Shown here piece after piece: positions 16,736 through 26,065 of a DNA stretch of 64,000 bases; positions within the stretch are counted from its first letter, which is position 1; every line of letters starts with the position of its first letter. The translations under genes and the position numbers were made by a program. The DNA comes from JAJKIV01 sp036741775 (GTDB lineage: Bacteria > Gemmatimonadota > Gemmatimonadetes > Gemmatimonadales > Gemmatimonadaceae). Where the stretch lies: contig DAINRQ010000002.1 of the NCBI GenBank assembly GCA_036741775.1, forward strand, positions 1-64,000, written 5' to 3'. The notes below the pieces were generated by a model, which worked only from the letters and a program-made list of their open reading frames with translations, made no database searches and was not told where the DNA came from.

Positions 16736-17248
16736 TCACAACCGCTCCGGGTAGAGCGCGCTGCTGCCATCCATATCGCCGGTCTCCGCATACGTCATCG
16801 GTTCGGCGTTAGGCTCGACGATCCGCCCGTCGATGACTTTGCCAAGAACCAGCTCGTGATCTCCGGCGGGCAGGCTCCCTGTCACCTGGCAGTCGAAGTA
16901 CGCCAGCGCCTCGTCCAGGATTGGCGCTCCGGTCCGAGACGGGTGCCAGCGGATGCCAGCGAGCTTGTCCTGATCGCGCCCTGACCGCGTGCCGAAGTGC
17001 CGCGCCAGCTCGAGCTGGCCTCGTTTCAGCACACTCACCGCGAATGCCCCGCTGCTCTTCAAGAGCGGGTACGACGCGTGGTGCGGGTTGATGCTCAGCG
17101 CCAACAGGAGCGGATCAAAGGACACCTGCATGATCCACGCGGCGGTGAACGCGTCACGCTGTTCCTCGTGCGCGACGCCGACGACGTAGACTCCGGCGGA
17201 AAGTCGGCGACAGAGCGCTCCGACGTCACTCGGCGGTTGATGACTCAT
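16736..17248 (-). CDS. Flavin reductase-like (FMN-binding split barrel) protein
   Basis: A 170-residue protein. Motifs of the flavin reductase-like domain are clear: RRLSAGVYVVGVAH, FTAAWIMQVSFDPLLLALSI, SGAFAVSVL, and GDHELVLGKVIDGRIVE. This family reduces FMN/FAD with NAD(P)H for two-component monooxygenases. Its start overlaps the stop of the large Ig-like gene by 4 nt (ATGA), an odd coupling of a cytosolic enzyme to a lipoprotein. CGTTAGG lies in frame at 16807-16813 as CCT-AAC. Confidence 0.87.
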   Translation of the reverse strand: MSHQPPSDVGALCRRLSAGVYVVGVAHEEQRDAFTAAWIMQVSFDPLLLALSINPHHASYPLLKSSGAFAVSVLKRGQLELARHFGTRSGRDQDKLAGIRWHPSRTGAPILDEALAYFDCQVTGSLPAGDHELVLGKVIDGRIVEPNAEPMTYAETGDMDGSSALYPERL

Positions 17249-20238
17249 GGCCGCCCTGGCCGATGTACCACGGGTGCCCTCCCCACCGCCGGCGCCGCGT
17301 GCGGATACGCCACGTTCGCCCCCCGCGCCGCTGCTTGAGTGGAGGCATGCAGCCCGAGCCCCGATTTGATCGCCGCATCCCAGTCACCCACGAAGGCCCA
17401 CCAGTTCGTCATCCACCTCGAGCCGTGCGGAATCGTGTTCCCTCGGCCTGGCATGTTCTGGAACCAGTACACGTACCACTGCGACTCCACTCGCTGCCCG
17501 AAGTCGGGTGCGCCAGGCCACGGGTAGGTGAGCTTCCCCCACGTGTCCACGTTCACCGCCTTCTTCTGGCCCGAGTTGTTCGGACGCCAGTCCTCGATAT
17601 CCGACATCACGAGCGTCGGATTGAGGTAGTCGTAATTCCCATTCGTGTTCGGCGGCATGTGGGTCCACCCCGCGCGGCCGGTGCCAAACACGTCTCCAGA
17701 GACGTGCCCCACGAAGTCGCGCCAGAAGAGGCGATCGTTGCCGTCCTGCCGACCGGCAACATAGCTCAGCATGTGCTCGATCTGATGACCGACGTTATGC
17801 ACCGCCTCGGCCTGTGAGCGACGGTAGTTGATCCCGTACACGACGTAGGTGTGCGGCAGAATGGGAAGGTCGTTGGGAAAGCGCCAGCTGTTCGAGATGT
17901 CGCCCGTGAGCGGACTGGCCATGTTCGATTCATGGTTCGTCCGGAAATGCTCCGGCTTATGGATCGCCGGATTGTACGATGGATATCCTGAATCGAAACC
18001 GCTGTCGGCGAGCCAGATCTCCTTGATCCTGTGCGACGTCATGAGCGGCGTGAGCTGCAAGTCATCGAAGATCTGGAAAAAATTGGGGTAGTAGGCGGCG
18101 AGGGCCGGGTTGGGGGCGCGCGGATCACGATGGTTGGGATCCGCCGGCTCCAGCTCGTACACGATGATGTGTTCGACTACGCGGTAGGCGAGGCTCGGTG
18201 CTGCCGTGGGAACCTTGTACCCGCGGAAACGACTCCCCTCCTCGAGGGACATCTTCTTTCGTTTGGCGAACGCCAGCACGCGGGCTTCGGCCGTGTCGAG
18301 CGACAGTGGAATCGCAGCCCAGAAATCCGGGTTCTTCAACGTGTCGATACTGAAGCCATCCGCGGTTGGTAAGTACGCAATGAGGACCACCGGGATTTCC
18401 CACAGTGCCCCAGCCGCCGGCGTGGCGAGGTACGGATCGACGGCCACGCGGCGTATACGAACCACTTCGACCGTCCACTGCGCGGTGGCGCTACCCGCGG
18501 TCACCGTGAATTGCGTTGCTCCGGCCCCGAGTGCTCGCACCGTCCCGGTGGTAGCATCGACGGTTGCCACAGTTGGGTTACTGCTGGTCCATTGCGCGCC
18601 GCCGACGGGGAACTGCCTCCCGAGCTGATCCTTTCCGACCGCGCGGAGCTTGAACTCCACCCCCACACCGCGAACGGTATCACGCATTCCCGCGGGAGGG
18701 AGGATGGTAATGGACGACTGACCACCCGATCGAACGGGCCCTCGCAGATACGACTGCTGCGCATCTGCCGCACTGAAGGCGCGGTCGTGAACGCGGACTT
18801 CGTCGTACGACGCATTCGCTGTTTCGTCGCCGACGTAGTGCGACCGGCCGAGCCAGAAGTCGGTGTCATTCAGATCACGCAGGCGGTACGTGGTCTCGAA
18901 CGACCCCCGTAGCGCTCCATCGAGATACATCGTGAGGCGAGTCTTTCCGCCGGAACCGCCGTCGTCGATCGAGAGCACGACGTGATGTTGCACGTCGATC
19001 GTGAATGGTGCGAACACTCGATCGAGGCGATGCTCCACGCCGTTCACGGTGAACGCCGTGCGATCGGTCATGGGATCCACGGCGTGCGACCACGCCATGA
19101 ATAGGTTGCTCGCCGGACTCGCCCCGATATCGAAAACTCGGCTCCAGAGCTTGAGCGAGTGGAGCGTGGCCCACACCTCGATCGTGGCGTCTGTCTTCCC
19201 GCTCAACAAGCCGGATGGGAGCGCGACGTAAGCCGCCTCTGCGCGCGGCCCACCAGTCAGCGTGACCATGCCCGCGATCGCGGATGCCGGGCGTGCGCCG
19301 GTGCCAGCGATGGACGCTTGCTTGCCGCCGACATCGTCGACGAACGCGGTGCCGGCACCGCCGGTTTCGGAGAAGGTCCAGCGATGGAGCAGGCCACGGA
19401 CGGTGAGAAGGATCGACCCTTCGACCCCGTCGGCGCTCGCGCGGATACGCGTTACGCCCGCTCGCACGCCCGTGACCAGACCGGAAGCATCCACGGTCGC
19501 GATGTGCAACGAGTCGCTGGTCCAGGTCACCGGCACTCCCGTGACCGGCGCACCCATGTGATCAGTAACGGTCGCCGTCAACTGCAGTCCATGCCCCTCG
19601 TGGGCTTCGTTCGACGGGGCAGTCAGCCCTACGGCGGCCACGGACGAGACAGTAACAGAAGCAGTAACGCTCGCGGTTCCGGCTTGTGCGGTGATGGTTG
19701 CCACCCCAGCGGCTACCGCAGTCACCGCGCCACTTGGCGCCACGGTCGCGATGTCAGGATCGGACGTCGTCCAGCTCACCACGGCATCTTGAATCGTGCC
19801 GCCGCGCGCATCCTTGACGGTGGCCTGTAGGGACGCCGACGCGCCCGGCGTAAGGCGAACCGCCGAGGATGACAGGGTGATTTCGTTGGGTTCCTGCTTC
19901 ACCGTCACCGCGACGGTGGCGCTCACCGACCCTGCGGACGCGGTGATCGTCGTCGTCCCGTTGCCGACCGCGGTAATCACCCCTGTAGCCGACACAGACG
20001 CGACGGACGGAAGGTCGGTCTTCCAGGACACGGGAACCGAGAGCGCCACCCCGTCGGCATCCCTGACAATCGCGGTCACCTGGACGGTCTCGCCCAGAGA
20101 GGCGAGGGCCGCCGTGGTCATGGAGACCGAGACGGATGCAGGAATCTTGTCCACGGGCTCTATGGGAGCGTCACCGCCACAGCCGATCACGAACACGAGG
20201 CAGGTCGATGGAGCGGACCACCTGGTTGGTAGGCGCAT
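17245..20238 (-). CDS. Large surface lipoprotein with Ig-like (BIG2) and LamG-like domains
   Basis: A 997-residue protein from ATG 20238. The signal peptide ends in a lipobox-like VIGC (about residue 18), so it is probably lipid-anchored outside. Three BIG2 Ig-like domains occupy about residues 30-280 (each with ATVxxSGxVTAVxxGxxTITA). A concanavalin/LamG-like domain follows (about 285-480: LHRWTFSETGG, ATIEVWATL, YDEVRVHDRAFS). A fourth BIG2 domain comes next (VATVDATTGTVRALGAG). The last about 390 residues contain HNVGHQIEHM and NTNGNYDYLNPTLVMSDIED and fit no family I know; the His cluster could bind metal. A role in adhesion or polymer binding is inference. The frame is open to 20334. Confidence 0.8.
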   Translation of the reverse strand: MRLPTRWSAPSTCLVFVIGCGGDAPIEPVDKIPASVSVSMTTAALASLGETVQVTAIVRDADGVALSVPVSWKTDLPSVASVSATGVITAVGNGTTTITASAGSVSATVAVTVKQEPNEITLSSSAVRLTPGASASLQATVKDARGGTIQDAVVSWTTSDPDIATVAPSGAVTAVAAGVATITAQAGTASVTASVTVSSVAAVGLTAPSNEAHEGHGLQLTATVTDHMGAPVTGVPVTWTSDSLHIATVDASGLVTGVRAGVTRIRASADGVEGSILLTVRGLLHRWTFSETGGAGTAFVDDVGGKQASIAGTGARPASAIAGMVTLTGGPRAEAAYVALPSGLLSGKTDATIEVWATLHSLKLWSRVFDIGASPASNLFMAWSHAVDPMTDRTAFTVNGVEHRLDRVFAPFTIDVQHHVVLSIDDGGSGGKTRLTMYLDGALRGSFETTYRLRDLNDTDFWLGRSHYVGDETANASYDEVRVHDRAFSAADAQQSYLRGPVRSGGQSSITILPPAGMRDTVRGVGVEFKLRAVGKDQLGRQFPVGGAQWTSSNPTVATVDATTGTVRALGAGATQFTVTAGSATAQWTVEVVRIRRVAVDPYLATPAAGALWEIPVVLIAYLPTADGFSIDTLKNPDFWAAIPLSLDTAEARVLAFAKRKKMSLEEGSRFRGYKVPTAAPSLAYRVVEHIIVYELEPADPNHRDPRAPNPALAAYYPNFFQIFDDLQLTPLMTSHRIKEIWLADSGFDSGYPSYNPAIHKPEHFRTNHESNMASPLTGDISNSWRFPNDLPILPHTYVVYGINYRRSQAEAVHNVGHQIEHMLSYVAGRQDGNDRLFWRDFVGHVSGDVFGTGRAGWTHMPPNTNGNYDYLNPTLVMSDIEDWRPNNSGQKKAVNVDTWGKLTYPWPGAPDFGQRVESQWYVYWFQNMPGRGNTIPHGSRWMTNWWAFVGDWDAAIKSGLGLHASTQAAARGANVAYPHAAPAVGRAPVVHRPGRP

Positions 20239-20424
20239 GATGAGGCACTCCGGTCGTCGCGTGAACGTCGGCATCCGTCGCCGGTCGTGGAGCAGAGGGC
20301 TGCTCTCATCTGGCGTTAGACGGCACGGAATCACGACTTTCTCGCTGGCGACGACCTCGAATAGCGGCTAAGCCGCCTTCGAGTCCGGGCGACTCGAGAT
20401 CGATCTTCGAGCTGGGTTTACTCG

Positions 20425-20889
20425 TTACGCGCCGCTGCGCGGCTGGTACGCGGAGAACAGTCGCTCGATCGCGGGGTCTTCCGCCGCGGCCGCATGCACG
20501 GCCAATGGGGTGCCGGCATGATCCACCGCTGTCGCGAGAGCCGGATGCCGCACGACGAGCCGCGTGGCGAGCTCCACATCTCCTCGACGGATCGCGAACA
20601 GGGCGTCATCGATCTCAATGGCGAGGAGGGCGCCACGCTCGCGCAGATAGTGAATCGCCCATCCGGCCGGCGTCGCGCCGTGGGTGCCGTCGCGCGCGTT
20701 CAGATCGGCGCCCGCCGAGTGCAGCAGCTCGACGATCGCGCGATGGCCGTTGAAGGCGGCGTAATGGAGCGCCGTGGCACCGGTCTCGTCGCGGGCACTG
20801 ACGAGGGCCGCGTCCCTAGCCACGAGCGCTCGCACGGTCTCGAGGTCCCCGCGCTCGACCGCTGCGAAGAACGTCGCTGTGTCGATCAT
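20425..20889 (-). CDS. Ankyrin-repeat protein
   Basis: About 154 residues from ATG 20889 (open frame to 20934). Two clear ankyrin units are present: GDLETVRALVARDAALVSA and TGATALHYAAFNGHRAIVEL, ending LHSAGADLNARD, followed by GATPAGWAIHYLRERG and a last degenerate unit GDVELATRLVVRHPALATA. Protein binding is the expected function; the partner is unknown. It lies downstream of the Clp_N-like gene on the same strand. Confidence 0.8.
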   Translation of the reverse strand: MIDTATFFAAVERGDLETVRALVARDAALVSARDETGATALHYAAFNGHRAIVELLHSAGADLNARDGTHGATPAGWAIHYLRERGALLAIEIDDALFAIRRGDVELATRLVVRHPALATAVDHAGTPLAVHAAAAEDPAIERLFSAYQPRSGA

Positions 20890-20949
20890 AGGGGGAGGAA
20901 GATGGGACCGGACGCCGACACGCGTCAGCCCCATCCTCCGACTGCCGCG

Positions 20950-21246
20950 CTACAGCCAGCTTCTCGCACGTTCCTGGAGCTTCGATTCGTTCGTCCCCAC
21001 CTCGGCGAGCAATTTCGAGACACGCTCGTTCCGGTGACTGAAAATCCCCCGGAGGAGATGGAGTGGACTCACCTGCCACCGGTGACGCGCGTCCGCTTCC
21101 TCCGCGGCCACTCGGAGGGCGGCAGCCGCGTCCGCGTCGGCCTTTGCGAGAATCTCCTCGACCGTTCCGGCGTCGCAGATCGCAAGCAACTGCAGGACTT
21201 TCTCGTCGTGAGGACTGTGAAGGTTCTCGACGAGCGATCGCAACAA
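20950..21246 (-). CDS. Small Clp_N-like helical protein
   Basis: A 98-residue frame that starts with TTG (an in-frame stop TAG lies just upstream, so there is no ATG). The second half, ALRVAAEEADARHRWQVSP, then LHLLRGIFSHRNERVSKLL and a final helix, has the order of a Clp repeat (Clp_N) unit: Ala-rich helix, HLL, LL, then a Gly and a final helix. The first half may be a second decayed unit. It is not attached to any AAA module, so it is either an orphan adaptor-like protein or a fragment of one. Annotation rests on pattern only. Confidence 0.45.
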   Translation of the reverse strand: MLRSLVENLHSPHDEKVLQLLAICDAGTVEEILAKADADAAAALRVAAEEADARHRWQVSPLHLLRGIFSHRNERVSKLLAEVGTNESKLQERARSWL

Positions 21247-21288
21247 CGACCGTGCCGACGTGTCGACCGTAAACCGCTAACCCACGGG

Positions 21289-21798
21289 TCACTTGATCTC
21301 GAGCCGCACGGTATCGCTCGTCGCCCACACCATGAGGAACCTGTCGACGTGGATGGCATCGACGCGTACCAGCATCTTGTACGTGCCAGGCTGCCAACCG
21401 CCCTCCGCATGCCATTTCGCCAGGTCTACCACCCAACTCAGCGATCCGCGCGCAGGAATCACCTTCCTCCCCCTCCCCGCGATGACCATCGGTACGCGGA
21501 CGTCCGGACGGTGAACGTTGACTCGGCTCGAGTCGCTTTCCCGGTACACGTCGAAGATCGTGAGGTTCGCAGTTTCACCGTTCCATTCGTTCGGTGTCAA
21601 CGTGTACGCCGCGAAGTAGATCTCCTCGCGGAGCCCGTTCGAGACTGTGATGCGCAGCGGCAGCGGGCCGCTGCTCCTGAGCGTGTCGATGGCTGGCTCG
21701 GCCCGAACCGTGATCGGCACTTGAGGCGTCTGACTCGCAACAGCGCGAGGAATGAGAGGGATCGCTGACGCGACCAGTATGAGTGCTCGTCTCCGCAT
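21289..21798 (-). CDS. Exported protein of unknown function, Ig-like beta fold likely
   Basis: A 169-residue protein from ATG 21798 with a signal peptide (residues 1-22, ALILVASAIPLIPRAVASQ). The mature part is rich in beta strands: LRITVSNGLREEIYFAAYTL, LTIFDVYRES, LSWVVDLAKW, GTYKMLVRVDAI. The pattern of a proline-rich start and strands ending in GxYxxxVR suggests an Ig-like or intracellular proteinase inhibitor-like fold. No enzyme motif is seen. The function is not known. Confidence 0.65.
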   Translation of the reverse strand: MRRRALILVASAIPLIPRAVASQTPQVPITVRAEPAIDTLRSSGPLPLRITVSNGLREEIYFAAYTLTPNEWNGETANLTIFDVYRESDSSRVNVHRPDVRVPMVIAGRGRKVIPARGSLSWVVDLAKWHAEGGWQPGTYKMLVRVDAIHVDRFLMVWATSDTVRLEIK

Positions 21799-21860
21799 GG
21801 TGGGCCACGCTGATCGTCGAGGGATCGCCGCTAACCGTCCTGGTGGGTACCACCCGGTAG

Positions 21861-22046
21861 CTACCTGAGTTCCCTGGAGATGCCGAGAGGGTACCACCAC
21901 GCGGGACGAACCGTGCCTAACGCCCGTTTTCCATGGGTGACCAGTGCCCTGTACAGCTCGGCGAGCTTCGCCGGATCCGCGCCGGGCGACAAGCTCGCGT
22001 ACCTGCGGAAGTATTCGTGAAGCTCCTCCTGTCGGCTTTGCTTCAT
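21861..22046 (-). pseudogene. Short ORF, possible N-terminal remnant of an NTF2/SnoaL-like protein
   Basis: About 61 residues from ATG 22046, which has GGTGGGTGAT upstream. The start KQSRQEELHEYFRRYASLSP and PAKLAELYRALV resemble the first helix and strand of NTF2-like proteins, in which this is followed by another 80-100 residues. Here it ends quickly, and the frame after CGTTAGG (21916-21922) loses any family resemblance. It is therefore a truncated remnant or a false ORF. Confidence 0.35.
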
Positions 22047-22120
22047 ATCACCCACCGGTGTTCCCTAAGGTAGGACTACCTATTGCGCACCGGAGATGAA
22101 TGCGATCCCAGGTAGAACGC

Positions 22121-24790
22121 TCATTCCCTCCAGAGTGCGTCACGCAACGGGACCCGCAAGACCTTCCGCGTCGGGAGCCACGTCGCGGCGAGCACCACCG
22201 CGATGATCGCGGTGGACACCAGCACCCCGGCGGCCACAGTCAGCGTGCCATCTAACGGGAAGAAGTGCGTGGTCGCCGCGCCGACCACGGCCAGGATCGG
22301 GGCCGCCACCAGCGTGCCCACGCCGAGTTGACGCGCGCCCTGCGCGAGGAGCATCCGCGTCGCAACCGCATCCGTCGCGCCGAGCGCGCGGCGGACGCCG
22401 ATCTCGCGTATGCGAAGCCCGATCGACCGTGACATCAGACCATATGTCCCCGCCACCGCGAGCAGCAGCGCGAACGCGAAACAGCTGCCGAACAGCTTCG
22501 TCATCCCCGTCGTGATCAGGCTCGCCTTGTCGATCACCTCCTGTGCGCGGAATACGTACCCTGGAACGAGAAGCGGATCGACCGCACCGAACACGTCGTG
22601 TAGCGCCTGGCGGCCAGCGAGCTCGGTCGCCGAGTGGTGAACGATGACGTTGACGAACGGCGCGTCCACTTGAAGCACCGGGACGTAAATCGCGTCGGGC
22701 GTTCGATCCCGCGAGAGCGGATCTCCGTACGGAATGTCGCTCACGACGCCGACGATGGTCCGCCACTGCAGCGTGTCGCCGACCCCAGCGAGCCGCACCT
22801 GCGTGCCGACCGGCGACCGTCCGCGCCAGTGGCGGGCAGCGAGCGACTGGCTGATCAACACAACCGGCGCGCGCGTCCGGTCGTCGCTCACCGCGAATTC
22901 GCGTCCGTCGATCACGTCGATGCCCAGCGTCGATATGGCACCTAACGTGGCGAGGATGTGCGCAGTCGGAAGCACACTGGCGGCGTCGGACTCCAGCATC
23001 GCAAACCGTCCGCGCTCACTCCGATGCTCGGCGAGCTGCGTGCGAGCCATCACCCGGTCGAGCGCCGGACGCTCGGCCAGGCCTGTTTGAACGAGTCGGT
23101 AGACCTCGTGGCGCTCTTCAACGGTCGGGTATCGATGCGGGGGCGGGATCAATGCCGCCTGAAGCACGTCCGTCGGATCGTAGCCAGGGTCGATCGTCAC
23201 CACGCGTCGAGCCATTACCCCCGACAACACGCCGACGAACATGAGCACCGTCACGACCGTCACCTGCATCGCGACGAGCACGCGAGCGAGACGCCCCTCC
23301 CTTCGCAATCCTCCCCGCGCGCCGCTGTCCTGCAACACCTCGCGCACATTCGTGCGCACCGCTCGCACCGAGACGACGCCGCCGAGGACTGCGATGGCGA
23401 TGGTAACGAACGCGCCGGCGGCGAGAAGCGTCACCAGGTCCACGCGCCACACCCACCAGAACGCGAGGTTCTCCGGCATTTTCGCCTGCGTCCAGCTCGT
23501 GATCGCCTGGAGACCCCACGCGACAGCGGCGGTCCCGACAATGCCGGCGATCAGGCAGAGGATGATCCCTTCCCACATCCCCTGCATGACGAGCCGGCCA
23601 CGAGAGGCGCCTAGCGCCATGCGTACAGCTGTTTCGCGTACGCGCTCGTTCGCCCGTGCGCTGAGCAGTGTCGCGGCATTGACGAGTGCGAGCAGGAGAA
23701 TGAGTGCTGCGCATACGTTCATGAACGTGAACGCGAGCGTGCGCTCGTCGCCGATCTGCGCAGCGGGGAACGACTCGACCACCATTCCCATCCGGGCCGC
23801 CATCTGCTCCGAGGTGTCGCGCGCGACCAGCGCGGCCTGCAGCAGCGAGGTGCCCTCGGCCGCCGCCTGTGCGTGAGTCGCTCCCGGCGCCAGCCGGCCG
23901 AACATCGAGAGGTACTCGGAGCCGGCCGGCGCCGACGCGCCCATCGTGGAGGCCAGTGGTGCCCACGCATCCTGCGCGACCGGGAAGCCGAACCCTTCCG
24001 GCATCACGCCAACGATGCGCGTGCTCACACCGTTGATCGTCACGTGTGAGTTCACGACGTCACGCTCTCCGGCGAACGCGACGCTCCACGTTCGATAGGA
24101 GAGGACCATCACCGGCTCCGCACCGGGTTCGGCGTCGGACGGCACGAGCGCTCGACCCAGGAGCGCGGGCGTGCGCGCGACCTTGAAGAGTACCGGGTCG
24201 GACACCGTCGTCGTCAGCACTCGACGATCGCCTTCACGTCCGACGATGACGTCACGCTTCGTGTACGCTCCGAGCTCCTGCACCGTGCGCATCGACTCGC
24301 GCAGCATGCGAACGTCCACCACATCGACCTGTGTGCGTCGCGTCCCGTCTTGTATCCGCGTCAGGCGGACGATGCGGTCGCCCTCGCTCAGCGGGAGCGG
24401 ACGCATCATCCCCGTGTAGAGGAACGAGAACGTGAAGGTGCTGAGTCCGAGTCCACCGGCGAGCACGAGCACGGTGAGCAGCGTGAAGCCGGGACTGCGG
24501 GCGAGAAGCCGGAAGGCGTAGCGGATGTCCTGCGCGTGCACCATGTGCGGGAGCGGGGTGCTGGAGTGAAGTCGTTCCTTGATGCCGGCTGCGAGCAGAA
24601 TCCGGAGCTCGCGCGCGATCAGCCTCCACGGAGTGCTGCCTCGAGCGTCACGCGCATCGCGAACGCGGTCGGTGAAGGCGAGTCGCATGTCCGCTCCCCA
24701 GCGATCGCGAAACGCTCGGGGAAACGCGCGCATGAGATGCCTGTAGATACGTGACCACCAGGGCGTGCTGGGAGAACGGGGACGCGTCAT
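22121..24790 (-). CDS. MacB/FtsX-type ABC permease with N-terminal prefix domain (ADOP type)
   Basis: An 889-residue protein. The N-terminus (residues 1-80, YRHLMRAFPRAFRDRWGADM) is the permease prefix domain of acidobacterial-type permeases. The first membrane helix follows (SPGFTLLTVLVLAGGLGLST), then a MacB-like periplasmic domain, three helices of a first FtsX domain, a second periplasmic core, and a second FtsX domain near the C-terminus with GLRIREIGVRRALGATDAV. No ATPase gene lies near. It starts with a 4-nt ATGA overlap with the PadR gene, so it is probably controlled by that PadR protein. Substrate is unknown; the family is linked to antimicrobial or peptide efflux. Confidence 0.9.
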   Translation of the reverse strand: MTRPRSPSTPWWSRIYRHLMRAFPRAFRDRWGADMRLAFTDRVRDARDARGSTPWRLIARELRILLAAGIKERLHSSTPLPHMVHAQDIRYAFRLLARSPGFTLLTVLVLAGGLGLSTFTFSFLYTGMMRPLPLSEGDRIVRLTRIQDGTRRTQVDVVDVRMLRESMRTVQELGAYTKRDVIVGREGDRRVLTTTVSDPVLFKVARTPALLGRALVPSDAEPGAEPVMVLSYRTWSVAFAGERDVVNSHVTINGVSTRIVGVMPEGFGFPVAQDAWAPLASTMGASAPAGSEYLSMFGRLAPGATHAQAAAEGTSLLQAALVARDTSEQMAARMGMVVESFPAAQIGDERTLAFTFMNVCAALILLLALVNAATLLSARANERVRETAVRMALGASRGRLVMQGMWEGIILCLIAGIVGTAAVAWGLQAITSWTQAKMPENLAFWWVWRVDLVTLLAAGAFVTIAIAVLGGVVSVRAVRTNVREVLQDSGARGGLRREGRLARVLVAMQVTVVTVLMFVGVLSGVMARRVVTIDPGYDPTDVLQAALIPPPHRYPTVEERHEVYRLVQTGLAERPALDRVMARTQLAEHRSERGRFAMLESDAASVLPTAHILATLGAISTLGIDVIDGREFAVSDDRTRAPVVLISQSLAARHWRGRSPVGTQVRLAGVGDTLQWRTIVGVVSDIPYGDPLSRDRTPDAIYVPVLQVDAPFVNVIVHHSATELAGRQALHDVFGAVDPLLVPGYVFRAQEVIDKASLITTGMTKLFGSCFAFALLLAVAGTYGLMSRSIGLRIREIGVRRALGATDAVATRMLLAQGARQLGVGTLVAAPILAVVGAATTHFFPLDGTLTVAAGVLVSTAIIAVVLAATWLPTRKVLRVPLRDALWRE

Positions 24791-25110
24791 GCGCCCCTCG
24801 GGATCAGCCTCGCGACGCGAGCCGCCTCGACGAGCGCGGCCATTCGTCGTGCTTCCTCGGCCGCGGCCCGTTTCCCTGCCGCGGTGATCGCGTAGAATCG
24901 CCGGCGCTCGTCGTCGTTCGGGAGGTCGTGGCGCGGGTCCGCCGGCCGTACGAGGTCGCCCTCGAGAAGACGCTGGAGCGCCCGGTAGAGCGTCCCTGTT
25001 TCTACCTTGAGTGCGCCTGCGCTACGGGCTTCGATGTCCTGGATGATGGCGTAGCCGTGCTGCTCGCCGGTGGCGAGCGTGAGCAGGATCTGGAACTCGA
25101 TCGGTCGCAT
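24787..25110 (-). CDS. PadR-family transcriptional regulator
   Basis: A 107-residue winged-helix protein from ATG 25110. The PadR pattern is plain: FQILLTLATGEQHGYAIIQD, VETGTLYRALQRLLEGDLV, and RRRFYAITAAGKRAAAEEARR. PadR proteins repress the gene they precede until a ligand releases them. It overlaps the permease start by 4 nt, the standard pair for this permease group. An upstream TTG start would add three residues. Confidence 0.92.
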   Translation of the reverse strand: MRPIEFQILLTLATGEQHGYAIIQDIEARSAGALKVETGTLYRALQRLLEGDLVRPADPRHDLPNDDERRRFYAITAAGKRAAAEEARRMAALVEAARVARLIPRGA

Positions 25111-25229
25111 GGTACCCAACTACGTGCGCGGCACACATAGGTTTCAAGCCGGGCGAGTCGTGTAGGCCGGTCCAGTTCTCTGCGGCGCAGTCCGAGGTTC
25201 ACGGACGTCGGGCGCAGCGGGAGCGCCGG

Positions 25230-25385
25230 CTGGCCGGGAAGCTGGACGTGGGCGAGGTCATTGCCGCCGTGTTGCCACCGCTTCAAGCCGCGGTTTGTGT
25301 CGAGGAACACCCCGTAGCCGTAGCTCGAGTTCCTCCATCCACCGAGCCATGCCTGCCTGCTCCCCTCCGGTGGTAGCTCTGCACC
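25230..25385 (-). pseudogene. Remnant of a serine hydrolase (beta-lactamase superfamily) C-terminal region
   Basis: The minus-strand frame reads LPPEGSRQAWLGG, then SSYGYGVFLDTNRG and KRWQHGGND. The YGYG...HGG order is that of the C-terminal region of class C-like serine hydrolases, in which HGG replaces KTG. The N-terminal half with SxxK is absent and the sequence after HGGND departs from the family. It ends at the attC-like element at 25386. Confidence 0.45.
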
Positions 25386-25475
25386 ACCTAACGCCGCAAC
25401 TCGAGCTGCGAGGAAAGTATCACCAACGCGGCGTAGCCGCACAATTCCCTTGCCCGGCGCAGCGATACGTTAGGT
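25386..25475 (-). other. attC-like 90-bp dyad with perfect core sites
   Basis: The ends are ACCTAACG (25386-25393) and CGTTAGGT (25468-25475), a perfect 8-bp inverse pair that fits the integron R box consensus GTTRRRY and its complement. Inside are GCTGCG/CGCAGC (L-box-like) and a central hairpin GCGGC-GTA-GCCGC. Total length and order suit integron attC sites. Read on the minus strand it would follow the ORFs at 25470-26038. No integrase gene is in the window, so recombination activity is unproven. Confidence 0.5.
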
Positions 25476-25649
25476 TGTGGCGGGTAGGGAGGATACTCTA
25501 CGCTCTAAGAGGAACCGATCAAAATCCATCGTGCGATTCGGCAGTCCGGTAAGGGTGGGCGCGTCAGGTTCAATGTACATATATAAGGCCGAGGCGGTGG
25601 ATGACGGGAGACGCATCACGTTAGAACGACGAAAGGGTCGTCGTGTCAT
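25470..25649 (-). CDS. Small ORF ending inside the attC-like core
   Basis: 59 residues (MTRRPFRRSNVMRLPSSTAS at the start). No family is recognised. Its stop TAA lies in ACCTAAC, the place where many gene cassettes end their reading frame. The DNA is more AT-rich than the neighbours (for example ATGTACATATATAAGG at 25572-25587). Coding status is doubtful. Confidence 0.3.
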   Translation of the reverse strand: MTRRPFRRSNVMRLPSSTASALYMYIEPDAPTLTGLPNRTMDFDRFLLERRVSSLPATT

Positions 25650-25684
25650 AACGCCATTTAGGCTACGGCGTGCCAGAGCCCGAT

Positions 25685-26038
25685 CTATCGCTCGTAGCGG
25701 AAGTATCGCCAGTGCGTGCCGGGCGCCGCCAGCCAGTGCCAAGCCGTGGTCTCGCCGGGCGGTGGCACCCGGCCCCGGGCCCACGCCAGCAATTCGGCGG
25801 CGTCCGCGAAGTGTCCAGGCCGCGGCGGATGGAGCCACGCGTCGGTCTCGGCGTTCCGTCGCTCAATCGCCGCTCGGTGAGCCCGCGGCCAGCAGCGGAG
25901 GCAGAAGCGCTGTACCTCCGGTGGGTCGGTGTGACGCGTGATGCGGGCGTAGGTGCCGCGGCACCCGCACCGGTCGCACACCGCGGTGGGCTCCCGGGCC
26001 GGCCGGTCATCGCCCTGCACGATCACAACTGACTGCAC
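25685..26038 (-). CDS. Small zinc-ribbon protein
   Basis: A 117-residue protein from GTG 26038, which has GGAGGAG directly upstream. Two Cys pairs, CDRCGCRG and CLRCWP separated by about 20 residues, form a probable zinc ribbon. The C-terminal half is Trp-rich (ARGRVPPPGETTAWHWLAAP). No named family is recognised. It lies between a GTTAGGT core (26066-26072, read on the minus strand) and the attC-like element, so the stretch has the layout of one mobile gene cassette: core site, gene, attC. Function unknown. Confidence 0.55.
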   Translation of the reverse strand: MQSVVIVQGDDRPAREPTAVCDRCGCRGTYARITRHTDPPEVQRFCLRCWPRAHRAAIERRNAETDAWLHPPRPGHFADAAELLAWARGRVPPPGETTAWHWLAAPGTHWRYFRYER

Positions 26039-26065
26039 GGCTCCTCCGGGACCGGTTCCGTCGCA

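Noticed and set aside
15631..16791. 386-codon minus-strand ORF
   Set aside because: Antisense to the Gfo/Idh/MocA oxidoreductase.
20494..21768. 424-codon plus-strand ORF
   Set aside because: It runs antisense across three minus-strand genes and has no family features.
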